Of a stretch of DNA of 64,000 nt, positions 32,734 through 43,828 are shown one piece after another (the first letter of the stretch is position 1; the number at the start of each line of letters is the position of its first letter). This DNA is from Powellomyces hirtus. Lineage: Eukaryota; Chytridiomycota; Chytridiomycetes; Spizellomycetales; Powellomycetaceae. The notes under the pieces are model-generated. The model did no database searches. It was not told the origin of the DNA and saw only the letters and a list, made by a program, of their open reading frames with translations. The position numbers and the translations under genes were made by a program. Location of the stretch: the NCBI GenBank assembly GCA_025526995.1, contig JAHLKG010000002.1:496001-560000 (forward strand). Reading direction: 5' to 3'.

Positions 32734-34410
32734 TCACTGTGCCCCAGCCGCTTGACCCATCCCGGTGTCCATCGTGTTTGCTTCTTCCACAACTTGTTCT
32801 GCGTTCGGACTGTCGTCGGCGATAGAATCTGCCTCAACTTTACGCAGATGCCGCCGTCTCTCGCCCCGGATCGGCAGGCGGACACCTTGCCGGGCAAAGC
32901 ATCGAGTAAGCGGTGTGGATTCTGCAACGGAAATGTTTAGAAACGACGCGTTCGCATGGGATAACTATTTTTCATCTGCATTTGTACCAAGCATTCCCGG
33001 AAACTCCTTCGCGGTGTACACGGGGAACGGATCCGTATGGGTTTCGGTAATGACCGACGTAACGTCAGTGGATATAAGATGTTTGGGCGGCACCCCCGGA
33101 GCTATGCTGCTCTCTGCACTTTGTGAGAAAGGAAGTTTGGGTTCGGATCAGGGAAGACCAACTAAGCCCGGTCACGCGAGAAAAAGAACATCCTCACCTT
33201 GCAATGCTACACAGCTTAAACACGAAGCTGAAACGGCCCTCGACGCGAACACTCAGATCCCCGAACAAGAAGAACACCCCTTGGCGACCATCCAGATTTG
33301 ACAAGCTATAAGCACTTGACACTAGGCACCCAGTAAGAGCATTCATATATCCGCTGGTTGCATGTTTCCCTCTCGGTGTATCGATGATCATGTTTGGCGA
33401 CTTGGCCTCCGCATCGTACAGCAACGCGTGGAGGACCAAAAGAGGAGGGTCCGTGACACTTTGATCTATCACGCGGTTCGACGGAAGGTGCCGCGCAACT
33501 AGCTGCACTATTGGTGGCGGATCCACTATAGTGGAATATGAAAAGTCATTGAAAGGGGTCACAGTATCTTACCACATGCACCCAGTGATTTCACCATACC
33601 TAATCTGCGGTCCCGCCCACCAAACCCGCACATCCTGGCTCGAAGTGGTTGCTGAATGACGACAAGCTCGTATCTACCATCATCCAGCCAAGATCAGTTT
33701 CATGAAAGATCAGGGCTGACCGACCCTAAGATGCCCTCACCGTATATCAGAACTCTCCTCCTTCATCTGACGCGCGAACATAGTGGAGCGATCGACAACT
33801 GGGGGCGTGGGTGCGTCTTCCTGCCGTATATTTCCGCCAAACGAACGGGATTGCTGCGGGAATTGAAGCGCCTGATTCAAGTGCATCTGCCCCTGTTCCT
33901 GTGGTGACGGCGCAGAGGCCGTCATATTTCCTCCTCCCATTCCACGATATGAGGATGACGCAGCGGATTCGATCGCCGAATCCATATATCTCATGCCGGA
34001 TGTAGCTCTTATTTGCGCCGATGCGCGAGAACTCAGGTCACCACGCATCTTCGGAATTGAATGTCCTGATGATGGTAGCGAGGAGAGCTGTTGATATGTC
34101 TGATGTGGTAACGACTGCGGCTATAAGGAATTTCTCATGATCAGTTGCAATCTCCAAAAACGGTCATTGTTGCGCTAGTCCATACCACAGATGATAGTGT
34201 GTTGTACGGATTTATGGCTCCATACGAAACTCCATGCGGCGGCTGACGGTGAGAGTTGGGTTCATTGATGGCATGTTGTGGAAAGTTTTGGTCCGCAGAG
34301 TGTGCCCCTCTTTGAAACGGCACGAACCCTCTGCGACGACTTTGATGCGGTGAGTCGGCAGGACTCTCAGTGTCGGCTGTATCAGTAGGAAACGAGTTGT
34401 CGCCAGACAT
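32734..34410 (-). CDS. velvet-domain transcription regulator
   Basis: Fungal velvet-family (VosA/VelB/VeA type) DNA-binding regulator of development. The first exon begins at 34410 with a disordered Ser/His/Pro-rich stretch, and the second covers about 34125-33745. The velvet domain starts after the splice SDI-R: YELVVIQQPLRARMCGFGGR and DRR, then across a further intron VDPPPIVQLVARHLP. It continues with DPPLLVLHALLYDAEAKSPN, NALTGCLVSSAYSLSNLDGR, GVFFLFGDLSVRVEGRFSF and, on the last exons, DPFPVYTAKEFPGML and ESTPLTRCFARQGVRLPIR. That is the complete domain in order. The usual RRP-I-D-P-P-P reads RRLVDPPP. The C-terminus after the domain is short and acidic, ending at 32734. Confidence 0.9.
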
Positions 34411-35684
34411 ATTGATAGCCGGAGGGCACTCTCGTGGGAGATAACGCGCGTTGCAGCCTTGTTAACGAGAACTAACTATGATTTCTGTTCTACCCAAGAA
34501 AAAAAGGACAAGAACTCTTGTGAGTTTCTTCTTTCTTCGGTTGCGTCGGGTATTCCATAGAATATATGAGAAGTGTGGGGATAAAGCAAAAGGGAAAGTG
34601 TCGAGCCGCAATTGCGGGAACGAGACTTGAGAATGTGCGTCACCTTGGTGTATGAAATTCAATAGCTGTCAGCGTCAGAGTGTGAAAACAAGTTCGTTGG
34701 GCTGATTTATCCAGGTAACGGTGAATTAAAACGGTCAGCTCAGTATCGGTCGCTGTTATTTATTTAACACACAACGCTCTTCAAACGGGAACTCGGGCGT
34801 GACTGGGGGAAGTGAGCGAATCGCCTGATCAGCCTTCCGGCGGATCTTCCCGCTAGCCACCACGTGGTGCCAAGGGATGAGACCTATTTCCACAAAACAG
34901 GCCTGTGGCACGTCAATAAGCTTTGTGCACGCACCAGGTACTGGGATGCTAACCGGCAGGATGCTCCGTCGGATCGGTTCTTTGTTTTCTTCTTTCAAGA
35001 GGGAGGAGGCATCGATAGTCGTTGATGACGATCCCTGCCAATGCCGTGTGTAGGATGCAGCGTGTTACAACTGGTGAAAGTCTGTCTCTTTCAGAACGTT
35101 ATTGTCAATAGGCGTTTTTTCCTCCCGCGGGCCCATTCGATCCTTTGGCCGCATTGCTTTGCCTGCCACCACCGGGTTTCCCCAAAGAACCCGAAGTCAG
35201 ACCCGAGACTGTAAACTGCACCTTTGCACCGGGTATTCAAGCAATAACCTGTTGCACGAGTCACAAAAATGACGTACACGCGTCGCTGATGGCAATGACA
35301 GGCAGAATGGAAAGGAAAAAAAAAGACATGGATACGTATCCATGAGTGGATGTCAATCATGTGTAGATCGAGGGGATTCAACCTGCAAATCACTCACGTG
35401 TGTCGAGCGATCAGGTGTCGAGGTCATGTGATATCCTGCATATTAACGCGCGTCGGCTGCTATTGTAGATTGCCTTTCCTGGTTGGGTCTATGGAATTGA
35501 CCTATCTGAACGTCACCAGCGTATACATAATCCATCACCCGCCGAGATATGCTGTCATTCATACTATTTACATTCGTTTTGCCCGTACAACTACTTAACA
35601 TGTGGCATCATGTTGTGGTTGTTGTTGATATGTTGCCTGCTAATGGGGAAATGCGAGAAAAATATGCTTCCAAAGTGTCCGCTA
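34411..35684. other. long intergenic region upstream of velvet gene
   Basis: About 1.27 kb between the velvet start and the TopBP1 stop. A minus-strand frame at 34756-35040 (with ILPVSIPVPGACTKLIDVP and EIGLIPWHHVVASGKIRR) looks protein-like for about 90 codons, yet has no recognisable start, splice partner or family. The rest should include the velvet promoter. Confidence 0.4.
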
Positions 35685-38600
35685 TTAATTATCCCCAAAA
35701 ATGTCAAATTGGAACTGTCCCGGGTCCGGCGGAATATCGTCAAACAAGTACTGTCCACAGTAGTTCGAGTCCACAAAGGGTATATGCGCCGCCGCCAGAT
35801 CCCGCAGAACGGCTTGCACGCGCAGTTCGGAGCCCGATTGGTCGGTGATGATATAGGTTCGATCCTGAACATGTACAAAACAAAGAAAGCACGATCAGTT
35901 TCAATGATGGGGTTTAACTCGCAGCGTCGAGGACATGTTGTTTGTATCTTCACCTTTCTTGGCAGCTCGCTAAATACATGTGGGTCCATAAAGACCTCCG
36001 CTCCGCCCGCGAGCAGCAATCGTTTGAACCCTTCACGCTTTGCCGCACCGAGGGCCAGCAACACGCGCCATCCCTCAAAGCTAGGCACACGCGGTCCCTG
36101 CGGCCGTTTAAAATTACCGAGCTTGAGCCGCCAACGCTTTGGCGCATTAAATACCGGTTTCTCTTCTTCTGGTGTATCCATGTTCGCAGTCCACTCATAC
36201 GGCGCCTCGTCAACAAAATACCCCGCATTTTTGCACGCCTGGATGTAACTCGGCTGCATGACCCAGATCCCCGCTGCGGTCGCCGCGAGGCATTTCTCGG
36301 TGCGCGCGGGCGTTCGGATAATCAGATGCGTCGCTTCCGGATGCCAGCACTCCACATCGAGCACGATGCCGCCAAGGTCTTTCATGATTCGCCCAATGCG
36401 CACGCGGTCGGCCCGTCCGATTCCGGATAGCAGAAACTTTTTCGGCGCCGAACAGGGTGGAGTCGGCGCGCGACGCGTCCCGGGCAGGCAGGATGTCCGA
36501 ACAAGAGGAGGAGGAGGAGGTTCGAGCGGCTTCTCTGGCCGTGCAACGTCGTTGGTGAGTGCGTGAGGACCGTTCTCCTCAATGCCCAGACGAGAAAGGT
36601 CCTTAGCGAGTGGTACCGTCGTAGCCACGGATTCGACCGCCGTCAGCGTGAACTCTACCACCGAATCCACCACATCGATGATGTCCATATGATCGCCCTT
36701 GTCCTGCAGAGACTCGTCAGTCTCATTGTTCAACTTTGCTCTCTTGCGACTCCCCTCCTCGGCCTGCAATCCCAAAAACTTCCGCTTCGCTTCGCGGCCG
36801 GAGGGGTCGTCGTAAATAACCACACCAACCTCATCCGCAAAATTTCGACGATCCTGCGTCTGCGTGTCTGCTTCCTCGGGGTCAACTGGGTGGGAGCGGT
36901 GGCCAGGCACCACACCATTCGGATCCGAGGAATCTTCTGAGGATATAGCCGCCGCCGCCTCCTTCCGACGACGCCTTTGGGATTCCAGCATGTTTTCCAG
37001 CATCGCAACGTAATTCGTGGGCGCTTGAGGTTCATCGGTGTTCATCATGTCACCCTCATTTGCCTGCGCCATGTCCTCCAAAGACATTTCAGCTATCATT
37101 GCGCTCACTTCGTTTGCACTTTCCATGGCCTTTGTTCGTTTATCAGGAAGCGGCTTGATCAGTCTGTGCTGTAGGAATGGGAGTGGCTTCTTTGTGGATG
37201 CTTGGTTGTCCGCCGGCGGTGGTGCCTGACTAGCCGGGTTGGATATGCACAGAGCTCTATTTGGATTGAAAAAATGCGGGTAGTCCGATTCTTTCACTCT
37301 CTGGCCTTTAATGTAGCACTCACGCAACCACGCTGGTGAGACTATAGATATCCCGTTTGCCCGGCAATGCTTGAAATTCTTTTCTGCCTCGTTCGGACGA
37401 CTGCTCTGATGCAGATAATGCGTGCAGGAAAGGTCGCCAAACGCCGATAGGAATACCGCGCCCATCCGCCGCGCCATTTGCGTCAGCTCGGGTCGGCGGT
37501 CATAGAGTTGTGAGCTGATGGATAAGACGACGCCGTGGAGGAGGTCGTCTGAGAGGTTAGGGTGCGGTCGTGGTAGCGGTCTGTGACGGGCGGGTGTTGA
37601 TACTGGTACTGGCGATTGGGGTGGTGATGGATCATCCATTTCAACATCCACGTCGATGTCGTCAATGGGCTGCTTTCTTAACGATCTCTTAGCGGCCTCG
37701 CCTAGGCGTTTAGCGAATGAGATCCGCAAAGGAGTTTCCAAAGCGGGTTTGAGCCGAAGCGCAGGCGCCGGAACCGGTAGACCGGGTTTGTCCAACGCGT
37801 TCAGCACAGCAGAAGTGTCGAAACCGAGTTTGACGTTGGCTGCAGGGACTTTACTATTTGCGGCGGGGCTTTGCGTTGATGTGTCCGCCGGCAGGGTTGG
37901 ATTTGCTGGAGCAGCACGTTCTGGAGCGTTAACATAATCAGACACCCGCAGAAGCGTTCCTTTGCTCCCACAAGCATACAGCCACTCTCCATCCACCACC
38001 GGTATTCCCCATTCCACTGATTTGCGGAATTTAGCGTTGTCGGTCCCCGCGCTGCACAAGAGGTGAGTGTTCCTTTTTGTAAAATTCTCCGTAATCTTTG
38101 CTCCCAGCAATCCTCCCAGTCTGGCCAGATGCTCGCGTTCAGTGCCCTCGTATCCAGATAGCCCAATAGTTAGTTTGTCGAAGCCGGCAACGGGTAGCGG
38201 TATTTGTAGAGGCTGGAAGACCACCAGGTCGGCTTTGTCGTATAGTCTGTTGTCGTCAAGGCATCGCTCGAGCCAATAATTTGTCACCACTTGTAATCCG
38301 TTGCTGGAAGTGCGTCGGGTGCTCCCCAGGTTCACAATGAGCCACCGATTTCCTGTACCTCTCTCCAAAGAGGCCAGATCAGTGCATCGGCCACCCAACT
38401 TTTCGACTTCCGCGCGCATGTCGTTTTCCTCCGCGGGTTCAAATCCGTTCCATCCAAATTTCATCCCCGCAAAGATCTGCCGCGGCCGTTGCATATGCAG
38501 CGGCGGGACGGGCTCATACTCGGTTTTCGCAATCGCCATGGCTTCGGGCTCCTCTATCGGTGGAGTCAGGAAGGACGAGTCATGCCGCACCGCAGCGGGG

Positions 38601-39076
38601 GGTCGGGCTTGATCGCGAGCCGGGCCAGGATTATTGTTGCGGCTGGTGGTGTTCTTTGCCTTCATCACGTGTGCATTTGCAGGCTTTGTCGCTTTTGTCA
38701 CAGGTTTTTTCCCAAATTTCGTGAACTCATATTCCCGCTGCTGCGGTTTCGCCGGCCGCGGCGCTGCAACCGCCGGTGGGACCTTGGACTCGCCTGGTGC
38801 CCGAAGTGGGGCATAAAACTCATCGTCAAGGACGACAAACGCCTCCCAAGATTGGTTGCGGGCGCTGCGCACCTGCATCCCGTCACCAGGCTTAGGCACC
38901 TGAAAACCGGTGACGTTGCGGACGAGGCCGTTGTCTTGTTTGATTCGAGATCTACGTGGTGGGGGTGTTTCTACGTTTGATAGCGGGAGTGTGAAATTTG
39001 CAGTGAGAGGCCGAGGAGCGCAGTGTCTGGACGAGTACGCGCGATTTCGGACATTGGTTTGCTGATTCGAATGCAT
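35685..39076 (-). CDS. multi-BRCT protein, TopBP1/Rad4/Dpb11 type
   Basis: Scaffold of replication initiation and the ATR checkpoint, about 1100 aa from two exons (39076-35954 and 35864-35685; phase 0). BRCT modules by eye: near residues 190-280 (FAGMKFGWNGFEPAEEND, then VTNYWLERCLDDNRLYDK), 290-385 (LTIGLSGYEGTEREHLARL, then GIPVVDGEWLYACG), 515-610 (LHGVVLSISSQLYDRRPEL, then GISIVSPAWLRECYIKGQ), and a C-terminal pair (FLLSGIGRADRVRIGRIM, AAGIWVMQPSYIQACKNAG; then FEGWRVLLALGAAKREGFK, ending VQAVLRDLAAAHIPFVDSN). The C-terminal pair is closest to TOPBP1 BRCT7-8. Between them lies a long Ser/Glu-rich linker that could hold phospho-sites. Divergent from the Lsb3 gene. Confidence 0.85.
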
Positions 39077-39275
39077 GGATCGTGCTACTGATTTGTGTTA
39101 CAATGTGTGACATGACGCGTACAATAGAGTAGAATTTTCGGAAGATGACAAATGTGACGCCAAAAGGGAATTTGCGGCGAGGAAGGCCAAGCCTCGAAAG
39201 GCCCGTCATTCTTCCTCCGAGGTCCGAGACCTTGAACCTTCAAAATCACAACCTTATCCTCGTTCTCACACACTT

Positions 39276-39283
39276 TATAAAAT
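39276..39283 (+). promoter_or_regulatory. TATA-like element before Lsb3 gene
   Basis: TATAAAAT sits 78 bp upstream of the ATG at 39361, followed by a pyrimidine-rich leader with TTTTTTC and ACACAACC runs. Position and sequence fit a core promoter for the plus-strand gene. Confidence 0.4.
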
Positions 39284-39360
39284 CCATCTTTTTTCTTCGT
39301 GAACCCACACACAACCTACACCGCTACCCACACAAATCCCTCTACACAGCACATCAAGCA

Positions 39361-40970
39361 TGGTCAACTCACCTCTTCCCTCTGACCTCGCCTCCGAGTG
39401 CCGGAAGGCCGCCAAGACCATTGAACAGTTCATAAAACCAGAGAAGGGCAAGGGACCCGACCAGCTGATTCCTCCTCATATCATCGGTAAGTAACAGTAA
39501 CTTGAAAGATGATTAAACGGGATATACCTTGTGGATGCTTTGGCGGGCTCACTCACCGACCGCACTTTGCACTTTCACAGCGAATGCCAAGGGAATAGCT
39601 GTACTGACAGTCATCAAAGCTGGCTTTTTGTTTTCTGGACGGGCTGGATCTGGACTTGTTATTGCAAGGTATGTCGCTCTATTTGCTTAACTGGTTTTTT
39701 TGCGCGGCCAGCGGTCTCTGACGATTTTCCTTGGCTCATATAGACAACCGGATGGCAGTGAGTGATTGACGGAAGGCAACACTTTACATTGACACCTGTG
39801 GCTCACTCTTTTTGCTTGTTGTTGCATTCAGGCTGGTCCGCACCGTCTGCAATTGTAAGTGTGACAATGCCCTGGTCCTCTGCTGAATCAGCTATTTGAG
39901 AGATATTGACGATATAATGCATTTCAATGACGCACAGGGCACTGCGGGAATGGGAGTCGGAGGACAGATTGGCGCCGAATTGACCGATTTTGTTATCATC
40001 CTGAACACCCCTGACGCTGTCAAAGCTTTTAGCCACGGAGGGAATGTTACCCTGGGCGGAAACCTTTCAGGTACAATCGCGAGGCAATTGCCATACGTGT
40101 CATTGTCCATCAGGAAAGCTGACGTAGATATCTACTGCAGTTGCCGCCGGTCCACTCGGACGCAATGCTGAAGCTGCCGGTACTGTTGGAAACTTTGCCG
40201 CCATCTTTTCTTACAGGTTTGTTATCACGCGCGACATTTGTGAACTTTGGACCATTCAAAGTCTCTGACATCATTGGTTTGCATAGCAAAACCCGCGGAT
40301 TGTTCGCCGGTGTTTCAATTGAAGGCTCTGTGATTGTTGAGCGCAAGGACACGAACGCCACGTTTTACCACCGAAAAGTGGCCGCAAAGGAAATTTTGTC
40401 AGGAAGTATTCCCCCTCCACCCGCGGCCGAAGAATTGTATAGGTGCGTGTGTGGATTCTCAGCTATCTGCCTGGGTGCCACTTCTCACTTCAAGCAATGT
40501 AGGGCCTTGAACCGACGCAGTGGAGACGGCAGCGCCCAGATCACCCCACAAATCACACCTTCCCACAGCGCTGGGGCTTTGCCTACGGCTTCGTTTGGTT
40601 CCCACTCCAGCTTGCCACCAGCGCCCGCTGCGCCTGCGCAATGGGCAGCCCCAGCACAGTCTGGATACACGGCCGGAGCACCCGGTGTCGCAGCGCCTCC
40701 TCCACCGCCGCCGTCGAAAACATCTGGCGGAACCGCTGTCGCCTTGTACGACTTTGCGGGTGAGAGGTCCGACGACCTGTCATTCCGAAAGGGCGACATC
40801 ATCACTATTGTGAAGAAGACCCCAAATCAAAACGACTGGTGGACCGGCAAGTGCAGTGGTCGTGAAGGCTCGGTATGTAACATAAGTCGATCTTCGTATG
40901 GGTACCAGATCAACGTTCTCATCAATTTCAACTCTATCAGTTCCCGGCCAACTACGTGGCACTCCAGTAA
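39361..40970 (+). CDS. Ysc84/Lsb3-type actin patch protein
   Basis: Actin-binding endocytic protein with an N-terminal Ysc84 (SYLF) domain and a C-terminal SH3 domain. The first exon (39361 to about 39485) reads LPSDLASECRKAAKTIEQFI and QLIPPHII. The next joins ANAKGIAVLTVIKAGFLFSG and RAGSGLVIAR. Short exons carry QPDG and WSAPSAI, then GTAGMGVGGQIGAELTDFV, GGNVTLGGNLS, GLFAGVSIEGSVIVERKD. A Pro/Ala/Ser-rich linker (PPPPPPSK) leads to the SH3 domain: ALYDFAGERSDDLSFRKGD, TPNQNDWWTGKCSGREG, and after the last intron FPANYVALQ. About eight exons, some under 30 nt. The layout matches yeast Lsb3/Ysc84 and animal SH3YL1. Confidence 0.92.
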
Positions 40971-41279
40971 ATGGAAGGGTTCTAAACGTTCTGTTCGCAC
41001 GCGTTATCGCTTCGCTGTGTATACTTACCTCTTGGAGCGAGAATATCCTATGTAGTTTGTAGCTATTTCTGTGTAATTGGTTGCCATATTCTGTAGCTAG
41101 TTGTCTGTAATTGCGGGTTTCACATTTTTGCGTATAATGTCATTGGCAAATCAATTCTGAAATGCATGTTTGAATATTCGAGGATCGGTAATTTGCGATT
41201 TGCGGAAGATGAAAAGACGTATATTTGGCAACTCAAGATATTTATCATAGCCCAACGTGGGGGTATCGCAGGCCGATAT
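40971..41279. other. 3' intergenic region, Lsb3/NDUFA13
   Basis: About 310 bp of AT-rich sequence between two convergent genes; the likely polyadenylation regions of both. Nothing else seen. Confidence 0.45.
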
Positions 41280-42005
41280 CTATTGTCCGCCAAGAGGGTT
41301 CTCTGGTGTGAAATCGGGTCGTTCATGGTATGGGGGATTCTGGAAAACAAGAACGGCGTCAGTGATGTGCTCTCTCCACCACCTGCAGACGTCCCAGCCT
41401 ACCTTCAAGAACATCTTTGTCCCTCTCCACCACTGCGCCTCTATCCTCGCATCCGATCCCCAGGGCATAAATAGATACGTCGGGTTCACGTAGCGCTCTG
41501 TGTGGTATATAGGTTCCGCCTGCGCTTTGTCGTACACGGCTCCTTTACCCACTCCCGGTGTGGGGGATTTCAGGTCAAGTGCTTTCCATCCGGCCACACT
41601 CTCCATCTGCTCCCCCTCTCGAGCGGCGGCGGCTTCGAGACGACGGACCAAGTCCCGGTCCGTCTCGGCTTGCAGGAGGGGAACGAGGGAGATGCGGTTC
41701 CAGGCTTTTTCGCGGCGGAGTTCTCTAGAGACATCATCAAACCAGACTCATTAGTAAGCTTTTTCAATAACACTTTGGCTTTTTTTTTCCATCAGCGTGT
41801 AACGCTAGAACATCAGCTCCTCCACATACCTCCTTTCGGCATTCGCCTTAGCCACCCAATACCATCCATAACCCATAACGCCAAACGCGGCCGCAAAAAT
41901 GACCAGACCCGAGGGCCCGCGGCGGGGGAGGTACCGCTTGTACTGGATGGTTTCCGGAAACCCGCCCGAAGGGGGCAGGTCCTGGACGATAGGTTGCGTG
42001 GCCAT
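41280..42005 (-). CDS. NDUFA13: complex I subunit NDUFA13/GRIM-19
   Basis: Accessory subunit of mitochondrial complex I, about 206 aa. Two exons (42005-41830 and 41724-41280) joined by a 105-nt intron. The N-terminus reads VQDLPPSGGFPETIQYKRYL and PRRGPSG, followed by one membrane helix (LVIFAAAFGVMGYGWYWVA) and KANAERRELRREKAWNRI then SLVPLLQAETDRDLVRRLE, all hallmark GRIM-19 segments. The C-terminal third (PIYHTERYVNPTYLFMPWG, then RWWREHITDAVLVFQNPP) is longer than the animal protein, which ends at about 144 aa, but similar extensions are seen in fungal versions. Confidence 0.92.
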
Positions 42006-42495
42006 GTTGTGTGGTTTTGACCTATGGAAGCCGATTGTCAAATGAGGTGACCTTTGGGTGGGTTGTGTTGCGGTGGGTGTGGTGGGGGATGCTTAGTACG
42101 GTGAGGGGAGCGCGTCATGGCAACAGGGTAATAATGAACATTGAATATGCGTTGGAGTGGAATTGGCCAAATTGTAGGGCAAGACTGACAGTTGGAGCGG
42201 CATTTCACTTTGCTGTACAGTACAGTATGATGATTGGAAACGATATTGCCGGAAATAGTGATGGCATCGAAAGGTTGATGGGGATTTTTGTCAGAGGGCA
42301 CAAGTAGAAAATCAGTACAGATCAAATCTATGCTGCTAGCTCTAGAACGCAACACAACGCTCAACGTTCCTGCTATGCCAAACTGTGTCAAACACAAAAT
42401 CGATCGAAATTTGCTTAATGATATTAGTGATGATAAAAAAAAGGAAAAAATGGAAGGTTGTTCTCGCGCGCGCGCCCGCGGGGCGAGCAATACGT
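42006..42495. other. intergenic region upstream of NDUFA13
   Basis: About 490 bp between two minus-strand genes. It should hold the NDUFA13 promoter and the FAD synthetase 3' end. A CG dinucleotide run (cgcgcgcgc) lies near 42467. No gene recognised. Confidence 0.45.
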
Positions 42496-43589
42496 CTACG
42501 ATCGTTTGATTCTACCGTCTCGTTCTTTCGTGCCGTCTAGCAGTTTATGTGCCGGCTCGTAGCCGCGTGACAGAACTGGATTCCGCAGAGTCGGATTCGG
42601 CTGGGTATTATCTATGCCTCCCAGTGATGTGTAGCTGGTGAACAGATTGGGTTAGTGAGCGGTTGTGCTGGTTGTCCTGAGTAGGGAAGTATGACTATAC
42701 GAACCCGTGGTCGTAGAGGACACAGTAGGGTATGTGAAGTTTGGCCATCGCTTGCCATATCATCGGATAGTCCCAGTCCAGGATGGGATGGACACGCATC
42801 AGATCCGGCCAGCCTGGATCCGTCATTTGAAATGGGGATAGTTTTTCTGCATTCATGTCATTACGTGTCAGCGGGGAACGCGGGAAAGATGGAGACAACC
42901 ATCAACACTGACCTCCAAATGGATCCGTGCGGCGTGTCCCTACCAGCATAGCTTGCACCGCCGGGTACTGATCCAGGAAGCTCTGAATCCCTTGACGCAT
43001 CGGCCCATATATCTTCACCATGTCCAGACCATACCTGTGACAAAGTGTAACAGATGAGCAGTGTTTACCAAAAGCGAACATGGCCGGGCGGCCGGGCGTT
43101 ATACCGGTGTTCGCAAAACTCCACAAACTCGTCGACTTCCGGGAACGAGTCGGTGTGCGCAACGTATAGAGTATTTATGCGAATTGGCTCTTCAGAGTCA
43201 TGCTCTCTTTGGTACTCTTCCCGAGCTGCATACATGAGGTGCAGCAGCACCGTGCAGTCTTTGCCGCCGTTGAAACTTAATGCGAGACCGGCGGGTCTGA
43301 AGACAACGGGTGCAAGAGTCAGAACAGCACAAACGTGCAAAGCGCCTCGTGCCTTCGTCCAAGGCCCTTACCCATATCTTCGCAACGCCTCGCAGATCAG
43401 CTCGTAGGTAGCTCGTAGCGTAGCCGCAAAGGGCGTATCAGCCTCTAAAACCCGCCGCACGTCCTCAGCCGGAGCAAAAGGCTGTTCGGCCGGCGGCGGG
43501 ACAACGTATGCGTGATTTTGGCGGTGGTTACTTGAGGGTCTGCGGCGACTCTCGTCCTTGTCACCGGCGGCCGGTGCGTGTGTGCTCAT
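42496..43589 (-). CDS. FAD1: FAD synthetase (PAPS reductase-like domain)
   Basis: FMN adenylyltransferase that makes FAD from FMN and ATP in the cytosol. Four or five exons from 43589 to 42496. The active-site loop is ALSFNGGKDCTVLLHLMYA, the PP-loop-like ATP site of the family. Then come LYVAHTDSFPEVDEFVEF, DMVKIYGPMRQGIQSFL, AMLVGTRRTDPFG, the FMN-binding GWPDLMRVHPILDWDYPMIW, and IPYCVLYDHGYTSLGG followed by NTQPNPTLR. It is the single-domain yeast Fad1 type and lacks the molybdopterin-binding domain of animal FLAD1. The C-terminus ends KERDGRIKRS. Divergent from NBS1 with 239 bp between the starts. Confidence 0.93.
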
Positions 43590-43828
43590 CCAGCTTGGGG
43601 AAATAGATCACTTACGGCCGAGTTGGTGGGAATTGGGAACCGGGAATAGGTAATGGCGAGGGTGAAAGTGGAGGTTTGCTCACTTTGGTTGACGCAGCGT
43701 GGGGTGGCGCAGGAGTTGATTTATGCACGCGCGGATCTCTTTGTCACTTTCTTCCCTGTTGCCTTTGGAAAGTTGCAATCCCAAGAGAGTTTCTAAGAGA
43801 AAGTTAATTAAGTACAGTTGAAGGGCTA

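Noticed and set aside
32640..33301. Plus-strand frames of 98 and 178 codons
   Set aside because: Antisense to the 3' exons of the velvet gene, which has a full domain on the minus strand.
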